Assembly: GCF_015694425.1 (NCBI RefSeq)
Contig: NZ_JADQDN010000001.1
Span: forward strand, 620,001 to 684,000
From: Microvirga terrestris
GTDB taxonomy: Bacteria > Pseudomonadota > Alphaproteobacteria > Rhizobiales > Beijerinckiaceae
Reading direction: 5' to 3'
Length of the DNA stretch: 64,000 bases
In this document: positions 8,200 through 15,793 of the stretch, piece after piece
How the letters are laid out: each line of letters starts with the position of its first letter
Numbering within the stretch: the stretch's first letter is position 1
Notes under the pieces: model-generated
What the model saw: the letters and a program-made list of their open reading frames with translations, nothing else
Told to the model about the DNA's origin: nothing
Database searches by the model: none
Translations under genes and position numbers: made by a program

Positions 8200-9174
8200 A
8201 TGATCGGTTTTCTCATCCAACGCGTCCTGCAGGCTCTCATGGTCGTGATCGCCATGTCGATCATCGTGTTCCTGGGCGTTTATGCCATCGGCAACCCCAT
8301 CGACGTCATGATCGATCCGGCCTCCGACCAAGCGCTTCGCGCAGCGCTGATTCAGCGCTACGGCTTCGATCGTCCTCTGATTGAGCAGTATTTCATCTTC
8401 ATGAACAACATGCTCCACGGAGATCTTGGAGAGTCTTTCATCTATCGGCTGCCGGTGTTGAACCTGATCCTATCGCGCCTGCCGGCAACGCTGGAACTCG
8501 CGCTGACAGCGATGATGATTGCCACATGTCTTGGAATTCCGCTTGGCCTGTGGGCCGGCTACAAGCCTGAATCATTATCCGCGAAGGCCATCATGGGCTT
8601 CTCAGTGCTCGGCTTCAGCGTGCCAAGTTTCTGGGTTGGGCTGCTGCTCATCATGGTATTCGCCGTCGAGCTCGGCTGGTTGCCCTCCGGTGGGCGGGGG
8701 CCAACGACCGAAGTTCTCGGCATGAACCTGTCGATTACCTCGCTGGAAGGCTGGAGCCACATCCTCCTGCCAGCGCTAAATCTCGCATTGTTCAAGCTCG
8801 GCCTTCTCATTCGTCTGACGCGTGCGGGCACCGTTGAGGTGATGAGCTCAGACTATGTGCGCTTTGCCCGCGCCCAGGGCCTATCTGAGGGCAAGGTCGT
8901 GGGCCTCCACGTGTTGAAGAACATCTCGATTCCCATCGTAACGGTATTCGGCCTTGAACTCGGCTCGACGCTGGCCTTCGCTGTGGTCACTGAGACTGTC
9001 TTCAACTGGCCCGGGATGGGTAAGCTGATTATCGACTCCATTACCGTGCTCGACCGCCCCGTGATGGTCGCCTATCTTATCCTCGTGGTGTTCCTCTTCG
9101 TCATGATCAATCTCGTGGTCGATCTCATCTACGGCCAGCTCGATCCGCGTATTCGCGTAAAGGCCGCTTCATGA
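8200..9174 (+). CDS. Peptide ABC transporter permease (DppB type)
   Basis: A 324-residue inner-membrane permease beginning MIGFLIQRVLQALMVVIAMS, the typical N-terminal helix of DppB/GsiC proteins. About six membrane segments are visible. The cytoplasmic coupling loop RLTRAGTVEVMSSDYVRFARAQGLSEGKV is the EAA-like motif contacting the ATPases, and DPRIRVK ends the protein as usual. ATG 8200 is chosen over a longer in-frame start 54 bp upstream because it matches the conserved family N-terminus. The stop overlaps the start of the next permease as ATGA, so the two are translationally coupled. Confidence 0.92.
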   Translation: MIGFLIQRVLQALMVVIAMSIIVFLGVYAIGNPIDVMIDPASDQALRAALIQRYGFDRPLIEQYFIFMNNMLHGDLGESFIYRLPVLNLILSRLPATLELALTAMMIATCLGIPLGLWAGYKPESLSAKAIMGFSVLGFSVPSFWVGLLLIMVFAVELGWLPSGGRGPTTEVLGMNLSITSLEGWSHILLPALNLALFKLGLLIRLTRAGTVEVMSSDYVRFARAQGLSEGKVVGLHVLKNISIPIVTVFGLELGSTLAFAVVTETVFNWPGMGKLIIDSITVLDRPVMVAYLILVVFLFVMINLVVDLIYGQLDPRIRVKAAS

Positions 9175-10082
9175 GCAGTTCTCCCGCACTCACTCTACCG
9201 GCCGAGACAACCTGGAGCCGATTCGCGAACTTCTGGTCCGACTTTCGGCAGAGCCCTGTGGCCATTGCCGCTCTGATCGTGGTGGTCGTTGTGGTTCTCA
9301 TGGCCATCCTCGCGCCTTTCGTGGCACCGCAGGACCCATACAACCAGGAGGCTCTCGACCTGTTCGATGCGCGGCTCGAGCCTGGCGAGACCGGTTCTGG
9401 CGGCTATGTCCATTGGCTCGGGACCGATGCAGCCGGTCGCGACATCTTTTCCGCCATCCTCTACGGTCTGCGGACCAGCCTGATCGTCGGCGTCATGGCG
9501 GGCACTCTCGCACTGGTCCTTGGCACTACGGTGGGGCTCATCGCGGCTTATTATGGCGGCCGAGTCGAAGCTCTCATCATGCGCGTCATCGACCTTCAGC
9601 TGTCTCTTCCCGCAATTCTTCTGGCACTGGTTCTGGTCGCGTTGCTGGGGCAGGGGCTGATGCAGCTCGTTGCCGCTCTAGTCGCCGCGCAGTACGCCTA
9701 CTTTGCGCGCACGACCCACGGGGCAGCGAGTGCGGAGCGACGCAAGGACTATATCGAGGCTGCTCTCTCCACCCCGCTCCCGGCGCGTCATGTTCTGTTC
9801 CGCCACCTCCTTCCTAACGCATTGCCACCCCTGATCGTCGTGGCGACGGTGCAGGTGGCAAATTCCATTGCGCTCGAAGCGACACTGTCCTTCCTAGGAC
9901 TCGGTTTGCCGATTACCCAGCCTTCGCTTGGCTCACTGATCTCCAATGGCTTCCAGTTCCTGCTATCTGGCCGCTACTGGATCTCGATCTATCCGGGCAT
10001 TGCCCTCATGCTGACGGTCGTTGCCATCAATCTGGTAGGTGACCAAGTTCGCAGCGTTCTGAATCCGAGGAACAGCCGATGA
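9171..10082 (+). CDS. Peptide ABC transporter permease (DppC type)
   Basis: A 303-residue partner permease. After a cytoplasmic N-terminus comes the membrane segment around IAALIVVVVVVLMAILAPFVAP, then the HWLGTDAAGRDIFSAILYGLRTSL motif characteristic of DppC/OppC proteins. The EAA-like loop reads YIEAALSTPLPARHVLFRHLLPNALPP in part, and LGLGLPITQPSLGSLI is the usual late loop. It overlaps both neighbours by four bases (ATGA at 9171 and at 10079), so permeases and first ATPase form one coupled unit. Confidence 0.92.
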   Translation: MSSSPALTLPAETTWSRFANFWSDFRQSPVAIAALIVVVVVVLMAILAPFVAPQDPYNQEALDLFDARLEPGETGSGGYVHWLGTDAAGRDIFSAILYGLRTSLIVGVMAGTLALVLGTTVGLIAAYYGGRVEALIMRVIDLQLSLPAILLALVLVALLGQGLMQLVAALVAAQYAYFARTTHGAASAERRKDYIEAALSTPLPARHVLFRHLLPNALPPLIVVATVQVANSIALEATLSFLGLGLPITQPSLGSLISNGFQFLLSGRYWISIYPGIALMLTVVAINLVGDQVRSVLNPRNSR

Positions 10083-11098
10083 GCGATGCGGTTCTTCGCG
10101 TCAACAATCTCCAGACGCAGTTCCAGACGCGGGGCGGCGTTCTGAAAGCGGTCGATGGCGTCAGCTTCGAGGTTGCCTGTGGACGCATACTCGGCCTTGT
10201 CGGCGAGTCCGGTTCAGGTAAGAGCGTGACCGGCTACTCGATTCTGGGACTAATCGAAGCCCCCGGCAAAGTCGCAGGTGGCGAAATCATTCTCAATGGT
10301 AAGGATATCACTCGCCTCAAGGGCGATGCCATGCGTCAGGTCCGTGGTGCTCAGATCGCCATGGTCTTCCAAGACCCGATGATGACTCTGAATCCGGTTC
10401 TCAAGATCGGAACGCAGATGATCGCGGCCGTGCGGGCGCACGCGAAGGTCTCTCGCAAGGCAGCTCGTGTTAAGGCACGCGATGCCCTGGCCAAGGTCGG
10501 AATTCCGAGCCCGGATGAGCGTCTCGAGGCCTATCCGCATCAGCTCTCAGGAGGGATGCGTCAGCGCGTAGCCATTGCGATTGCGCTTTTGCACAGCCCT
10601 GCGGTCATCATTGCCGATGAGCCGACCACAGCGCTCGACGTCTCCATTCAGGGGCAGATTCTTGCCGAAGTGCGACGCCTCGCGGATGAGACCGGTACCG
10701 CCTTCGTCTGGGTCACCCACGACCTCGCCGTGGTGTCGAGCCTCGCCGATGACATCTGCGTTATGTATGCGGGACGTGTGGTCGAAAGCGGCCCCGCCGC
10801 GGACGTCATAGCGTCGCCGCGTCATCCCTACACGGCAGGGCTTCTCGCATCAGTTCCGGCCGAGCATGAGCCCGGCACGAAACTCCCACAAGTTCCCGGG
10901 TCCACGCCATCCCTGGCGAATCTGCCTCAGGGTTGTGCCTTTGCGCCTCGTTGCGCCAAGGCGGGACCTGCCTGCACCACCACACCGCCTGTCCAGCATT
11001 TCGAGGGCGGGCGTACCGCCCTCTGCCATTATCCAATCGAGCCCGTTTCATGCCAGCCGCTCTCCTTGACATCGACCACGTATCGAAGCGCTTCGTAA
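10079..11098 (+). CDS. Peptide ABC transporter ATP-binding protein (DppD type)
   Basis: A 339-residue ATPase. Walker A is GESGSGKS at 42-49, the signature LSGGMRQR follows, and Walker B is [13 protein letters not shown]. The C-terminal oligopeptide-transporter extension is present with a cysteine cluster, GCAFAPRCAKAGPAC, which in homologues can bind an Fe-S centre. Its last 49 bases overlap the start of the second ATPase gene in another frame, an unusually long overlap for this operon. Confidence 0.93.
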   Translation: MSDAVLRVNNLQTQFQTRGGVLKAVDGVSFEVACGRILGLVGESGSGKSVTGYSILGLIEAPGKVAGGEIILNGKDITRLKGDAMRQVRGAQIAMVFQDPMMTLNPVLKIGTQMIAAVRAHAKVSRKAARVKARDALAKVGIPSPDERLEAYPHQLSGGMRQRVAIAIALLHSPAVIIADEPTTALDVSIQGQILAEVRRLADETGTAFVWVTHDLAVVSSLADDICVMYAGRVVESGPAADVIASPRHPYTAGLLASVPAEHEPGTKLPQVPGSTPSLANLPQGCAFAPRCAKAGPACTTTPPVQHFEGGRTALCHYPIEPVSCQPLSLTSTTYRSAS

Positions 11099-12054
11099 AG
11101 CGCCCTAATATTGGGGAGCGGATCGCGGGACTTCTCGGTGCGGGCCGGTCGACCGAGATCGTGCGCGCGGTGACGGATGTCAGCCTCAGTGTCGGCAAAG
11201 GCGAGGTCGTTGGCCTCGTCGGCGAGTCCGGCTGCGGAAAGTCGACGCTCGGGCGTATGATCGCCGGTATCTACACCCCGAGCGACGGCAAGATCCTCTT
11301 CGGTAATGCACCCGTGGCCAAGGAGCAGGGGCGGCGCACGCAGAAGCTGACCACCCGTGTCCAGATGATCCACCAGGATCCCTTTGCCAGCCTTAACCCG
11401 CGCATCCGGATCGGTGACACGGTGGCCGAGGGACCGGTAGCCCACAGCATCGTCAAAGGACGCGAAGCGGATTCTTATGTAGCTGACATGCTGGGTCGCG
11501 TAGGTCTCGATCCGAGCTACCGCAGGCGCTTTCCACACCAATTCTCAGGCGGGCAGCGGCAGCGCATCGCCATCGCCCGCGCGCTGGCCATGAAACCGGA
11601 CCTCCTCGTACTCGACGAGCCAGTGGCCTCCCTCGATGTGTCCATCCAGGCGCAGGTGCTGAACCTATTCATGGACCTGCGCCGCGATCTCGATCTGACA
11701 GGGATCTTCATCAGCCACGATCTCGGTGTGGTGCGGCACGTCTCCGACCGAGTGGCAATTATGTATCTCGGGCGCATCGTCGAACTCGCGCCGACGGCAG
11801 AGCTCTATGCTCATCCGAACCATCCGTACACCCGAGCGCTCTTCGAAAGTGTTCCTCGTGTAGGCGTTGGCCGAAAGAACTTTCGGCCCATTGCCGGTGA
11901 AATCCCATCTCCGCTCAATCCTCCGAGCGGATGCCATTTCCACCCGCGTTGCCCCTTTGCCGGTCCGCGCTGCAAGCGGGAAGCTCCGCCGCTGGCTGCC
12001 ATAGGGCCCGGCCGCTTCTCCGCCTGTCATCTCAACACCGGCGGTACGGACTAA
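11050..12054 (+). CDS. Peptide ABC transporter ATP-binding protein (DppF type)
   Basis: A 334-residue second ATPase starting MPAALLDIDHVSKRFVKR. Walker A GESGCGKS, signature FSGGQRQR, Walker B LLVLDEPVASLDV and the C-terminal GCHFHPRCPFAGPRC cluster are intact. The in-frame region upstream of ATG 11050 lies over the DppD-type gene and reads as out-of-frame shadow, so the internal ATG is taken as the start. Together with the preceding four genes it completes a standard two-ATPase, two-permease, one-binding-protein peptide importer. Confidence 0.92.
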   Translation: MPAALLDIDHVSKRFVKRPNIGERIAGLLGAGRSTEIVRAVTDVSLSVGKGEVVGLVGESGCGKSTLGRMIAGIYTPSDGKILFGNAPVAKEQGRRTQKLTTRVQMIHQDPFASLNPRIRIGDTVAEGPVAHSIVKGREADSYVADMLGRVGLDPSYRRRFPHQFSGGQRQRIAIARALAMKPDLLVLDEPVASLDVSIQAQVLNLFMDLRRDLDLTGIFISHDLGVVRHVSDRVAIMYLGRIVELAPTAELYAHPNHPYTRALFESVPRVGVGRKNFRPIAGEIPSPLNPPSGCHFHPRCPFAGPRCKREAPPLAAIGPGRFSACHLNTGGTD

Positions 12055-12068
12055 CATCAGAGAACGAA

Positions 12069-13592
12069 ATGACCCAACAATCTTCCCTCGCGGCGCTCCA
12101 GGAGCGCATTGCCGCCGTCAATGATGTCCTGAACGCAACCTCCCTGCTCACCTGGGACTCCCGTACGATGATGCCCACGGGTGGTGCGGAAACCCGCGGC
12201 CATCAGATTGCGACCCTGACCCGCATTGCACGCGACCTTCTTCTCGCATCCGAGACCGAAAGGGCGCTTGAGGAGGCCGAGCGGTCTCTTGAAGGAATGC
12301 CGGCGGACGCGGCCGGGCGGCGTATGGTCGAGCAGACGCGCCACGCGGTCGAACATCATCGCAGGGTTCCGGCATCCTTGATCCAGGAACGGGCGGCTCT
12401 TCGCACCGTCGCGCAATCTGCCTGGATTGAGGCGCGGTCGAAGAGCGAGTTCTCGATCTACGAGCCTCATCTCGCTAAGACCGTCGAGATGTCGCGTGCC
12501 TATGCCGATTGCATCGGCTGGGGGGCACACCCTTACGATGCCATGGTGTCGATCTATGAACCGGGGGAGACCGCTGCGAGCCTCAAGTCTCTGTTCTCGA
12601 CGCTTCGGGACGGATTGCTGCCGATCTTGGAAACCGCCCGATCGCGACCCCAGCCTCGTTCAGATTTCTTGTTCCGTGACTTTCCCGAAGCGGGGCAGCG
12701 GGCCTTCGGCCTGAGTCTTGCCAAGAAGCTTGGTTATGATCTCCAGCGCGGACGTCTCGACACCACCGTGCATCCGTTCGAGGTGTCATTCACCCGCAAC
12801 GACGTGCGGATCACCACACGCTATAACCAAAATTATCTTCCGGCCTCCATCTTCGGCACCGCCCACGAAACCGGGCACGGCCTCTACGAGCAGGGCGTCG
12901 ACCCGGCCTATACCCGCACGAGCTTGGCAACAGACCTTGTGGGGCTTTATGCGGTCGGCGGCACCAGCTTCGGGGCGCATGAGTCCCAGTCTCGCCTCTG
13001 GGAGAACCATATCGTTCGCAGCCGCAGCTTCTGGGAAAGGCATTTCCCGGATCTGCAGCAGCATTTTCCAGGACAGCTTGGCGATGTGAGCGCAGAGGAA
13101 TTTTATCGCGCCGTCACCCGAGTCGAGCCCGGCTTCATTCGGGTCGAGGCGGATGAACTCACCTACGATCTTCACATCATGCTCCGCGTCGATCTCGAAT
13201 GCGCGCTCATGGACGGCTCGCTCCCTGTCTCGGAATTACCCGGCGCGTGGAATGCGTCCATCAAGCGCGATCTAGGTCTGACTGTCCCGAATGACGCTAA
13301 GGGCGTTCTGCAGGACGTACACTGGTCGACCGGCTATATCGGCTCATTCCCGACCTACACTATTGGCAACGTCATGGGTGCTCAGGTGATGGAGACTCTG
13401 CGCCAGCAAAACGGGTCCCTCGACGCCTCCATTGCAGCAGGTGACTACGGTATTCTTGCTGAGGAACTCCGTACTAGGATTTGGCAGCATGGCCGCCGCT
13501 TCATGCGCGACGAACTGCTGGAGCGCGAGACAGGCCGACGTCTCCATCCGGCACCCTATCTTACCTATCTGCGGAACAAATATGCTGCCTAA
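12069..13592 (+). CDS. M32 family metallocarboxypeptidase
   Basis: A 507-residue thermostable carboxypeptidase 1 (Taq) family enzyme, which removes C-terminal residues from peptides in the cytoplasm. All hallmark motifs are present: HPF at 235-237, DVRITTRY, the zinc site HETGH at 266-270 with the third ligand expected in [12 protein letters not shown] (near 306), [13 protein letters not shown] and [14 protein letters not shown]. Length is normal for the family. It begins 14 bp after the last transporter gene, so imported peptides would meet this peptidase directly. ATG 12069 starts the conserved N-terminus; the in-frame upstream stretch overlaps the ATPase gene. Confidence 0.94.
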   Translation: MTQQSSLAALQERIAAVNDVLNATSLLTWDSRTMMPTGGAETRGHQIATLTRIARDLLLASETERALEEAERSLEGMPADAAGRRMVEQTRHAVEHHRRVPASLIQERAALRTVAQSAWIEARSKSEFSIYEPHLAKTVEMSRAYADCIGWGAHPYDAMVSIYEPGETAASLKSLFSTLRDGLLPILETARSRPQPRSDFLFRDFPEAGQRAFGLSLAKKLGYDLQRGRLDTTVHPFEVSFTRNDVRITTRYNQNYLPASIFGTAHETGHGLYEQGVDPAYTRTSLATDLVGLYAVGGTSFGAHESQSRLWENHIVRSRSFWERHFPDLQQHFPGQLGDVSAEEFYRAVTRVEPGFIRVEADELTYDLHIMLRVDLECALMDGSLPVSELPGAWNASIKRDLGLTVPNDAKGVLQDVHWSTGYIGSFPTYTIGNVMGAQVMETLRQQNGSLDASIAAGDYGILAEELRTRIWQHGRRFMRDELLERETGRRLHPAPYLTYLRNKYAA

Positions 13593-13605
13593 GCAGCTTG
13601 GCCGC

Positions 13606-14085
13606 TCAGGGACCGACATCGCCCGCAGCTTTTGCCCAGAAATGCAGGCTGCGGGTGTTGACGGGGGCTCCTGCTGCCTCATGCAGTGCGAGGATCGCCT
13701 TGTGAAAAGCTATGGCCTCATCAGGTCCGACGAGAAGCCTTAGGCTATGGAGGATCCGCGTAATCCGCAGATGATTGTGATCGTGCGAGATTAACCACCA
13801 TTGCGTGTCTCGGTAAAAGCGTAACAATCGTTCAGTTGCCGCCTTGAGGGTAGCGACAGCACGTGGATCAGCTCTGATCGCCGCGATCTCATCCAGCGTC
13901 AGAATGGGGGAGTGCGGCTGTGCCGCGCTGCGGCTTTGGAGCGGGAATAGCCACTGAATGTAATCGTGAACTGCCTCGAGGTCGCAGTCAGAGAAGTTGA
14001 GTACATCGACAGCCAGACGCCCGCGCCCGTCCTGCCCCACACCCGCAAGAAAAGCATGAAGGGGCCCTGCCGTTGACTCTGCCAT
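13606..14085 (-). CDS. OGFr-domain (opioid growth factor receptor-related) protein
   Basis: A 159-residue protein matching the conserved region named after the eukaryotic opioid growth factor receptor, which also occurs in bacteria. The hallmark is HDYIQWLFPLQSRSAAQPHSP near the N-terminus, followed by LLRFYRDTQWW and HDHNHLRITRILHSLRLLVG. Its biochemical function is unknown. It is last in the leftward operon, 45 bp after the TauE/SafE gene, and ends 13 bp from the convergent carboxypeptidase gene, so the two operons meet end to end. Whether it belongs functionally to the peptide system is not shown. Confidence 0.85.
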   Translation of the reverse strand: MAESTAGPLHAFLAGVGQDGRGRLAVDVLNFSDCDLEAVHDYIQWLFPLQSRSAAQPHSPILTLDEIAAIRADPRAVATLKAATERLLRFYRDTQWWLISHDHNHLRITRILHSLRLLVGPDEAIAFHKAILALHEAAGAPVNTRSLHFWAKAAGDVGP

Positions 14086-14130
14086 GGAGCGGCCTCCTCT
14101 TCGGCTTCGCAGATTGGAGCTGCCAATAGC

Positions 14131-14994
14131 TCAGGTGACAAGGCTGGCGGCGAAGCGGGCGCAGACGAGCAGCAGGAAGATGCCGAAAGCCACCTCGAGC
14201 CGACGCTTGGAGAGGCGGTGCGCGAGGCGGGCACCCACAGGCGCCATCCAAGTGCTAGTGGGGATGAATAGCACGAAACCGAGAAGCGATACATAACCAA
14301 GCGCCAGCGGCAGCTGGAAGGCGACTACGTTAGGGTAGTCGGCCATGTGCGGCCATCCGGCATAAATGTACCCGATGGCGCCCGGGATCGAGATGAGAAG
14401 CCCAAGACCCGACGAGGTTGCCACCGCCTGATGGATCGGGCGGTTGTAGAAGGTCATGAACAGATTGGAGAGCTGGCCTCCGCCAATGCCCATCAGGGCC
14501 GAGAGAATACCGATGAGCCAGCCATAAGCGATCATGATGGGCTTTGCCGGCATGTCGAGACCGAAGCGCCAAGTATCTTTGCCGAAGAGCAAGCGAATGG
14601 CCGAGATGCCGGCTACCACGACGAAGACAGTTTTGAACAGGTCGGCGGGGGCGTAGCGGGCAATGACGCTGCCAACGACGACGCCAAGCACCACCGGGAC
14701 GGCCCAGACGCGCAGGATCGTCATGTCGACCGCACCTTTAGCCTTATGTGCAGAGAAGGAACGCAAGGACGTAGGGATGATGATAGCCAGGGACGTGCCG
14801 ACGCAGAGCGGCATGCGGACTTCCTCCGGCACCTCCAGGATGCGGAACAACTCATAGAGGATTGGCACGGCCACGGCGCCTCCGCCGACGCCGAACACCC
14901 CTGCCAGCAGGCCAGTAATGGCTCCAGCCGCCAGCAGTGCCACCATGAGCCAAGCCAGATCGAAAAGGGGTATGCCGAGCATCGGAAGATCCAC
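14131..14994 (-). CDS. TauE/SafE family membrane permease
   Basis: A 287-residue membrane protein with about eight helices in two repeats. Each repeat carries the family glycine motif: VFGVGGGAVAVPIL early and MGIGGGQLSNLFM in the second half. Family members export sulfite or sulfonate-type anions in some bacteria. Downstream of a gamma-glutamyltransferase, an exit route for a sulfur anion derived from glutathione-like compounds is plausible but only inferred. ATG 14994 fits the conserved start; the gene lies 67 bp after the DUF1028 gene on the same strand. Confidence 0.88.
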   Translation of the reverse strand: MDLPMLGIPLFDLAWLMVALLAAGAITGLLAGVFGVGGGAVAVPILYELFRILEVPEEVRMPLCVGTSLAIIIPTSLRSFSAHKAKGAVDMTILRVWAVPVVLGVVVGSVIARYAPADLFKTVFVVVAGISAIRLLFGKDTWRFGLDMPAKPIMIAYGWLIGILSALMGIGGGQLSNLFMTFYNRPIHQAVATSSGLGLLISIPGAIGYIYAGWPHMADYPNVVAFQLPLALGYVSLLGFVLFIPTSTWMAPVGARLAHRLSKRRLEVAFGIFLLLVCARFAASLVT

Positions 14995-15061
14995 CGTATA
15001 AAAGTAGAAGGACCGTAGAGGCTTTCGACGCTACGGTAAGTTAAGCTGATGCAAAAGCGCG

Positions 15062-15781
15062 TTACGTGCGGCTAGCCAGACGGGCCTGATACTCGCTCGC
15101 CCTCTGGTCGATCCAGGAACGGTCTGTGACTCCGCCAGGGTTGGAGCGGGTCGCCATGGCGTCCATGAAGGCGAGGAAGCGCTCGTGAGCAACGCCATGG
15201 AGTCGGCGCAACTCCTGTAGCGGCTCAGGGTGATCGTCAACACGTAAGTCGAGCATGGGATAGGGCTCGTCGCGCCAGACTTTGAGTGCAGCCGATTGCT
15301 TGCCGCGTTTGTCACCGCCCTCGCTCTGTCCGGCATCGAGGGCTGCGAGGAGACGGTCGGCGAAAGGCAGGTCGATACGTCGCTTGTAGGTCTCGAGGGT
15401 GGCTTCGATCACATTAGGACCCGCCAGCATATTGCCGGCAACCGACACACCCTTATCCGTCAGGTGTCCGCACCAGTCGATGCAGTCCCGGCCCGTGTGG
15501 GCCGCGGTTCTGCCATCCCGGTCGATGACGTGAAGCTGGCGGGATTCGCGCCCAGGATCCTGGGCGATGAGCACCGCTACGATTTCCTCGGCGCTTCGCC
15601 CTTCCGCCAAAAATCGCATCCCGTCTATTCCATAAAGCGGATTGACCAGTGCCTGTGTGGCAAGCGCGCCGATCTTGGCCGTGCCATGGGGGCAGAGTGC
15701 TCCCACGGCGAAGAATTTAGTGGTGACGGCAACTCCGAACGAGCCGGTCTCGGAATCCTTCGCGATGATCGACCAAGTCAT
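15062..15781 (-). CDS. DUF1028 (Ntn-hydrolase-like) protein
   Basis: A 239-residue protein of the DUF1028 family, beginning MTWSIIAKDSETGSFGVAVTTKFF and continuing with ALATQALVNPLYG and VAGNMLAGPNVIEAT, all family signatures. The family is related in fold to Ntn hydrolases and is repeatedly found next to peptide importers and peptidases. No activity is assigned with confidence. It starts 12 bp after the gamma-glutamyltransferase stop, so it is very likely co-translated with it. The C-terminal part after about 190 (EPLQELRRLHGVAHERFLAF) is an extra helical tail. Confidence 0.88.
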   Translation of the reverse strand: MTWSIIAKDSETGSFGVAVTTKFFAVGALCPHGTAKIGALATQALVNPLYGIDGMRFLAEGRSAEEIVAVLIAQDPGRESRQLHVIDRDGRTAAHTGRDCIDWCGHLTDKGVSVAGNMLAGPNVIEATLETYKRRIDLPFADRLLAALDAGQSEGGDKRGKQSAALKVWRDEPYPMLDLRVDDHPEPLQELRRLHGVAHERFLAFMDAMATRSNPGGVTDRSWIDQRASEYQARLASRT

Positions 15782-15793
15782 GATCCGGGCTCC

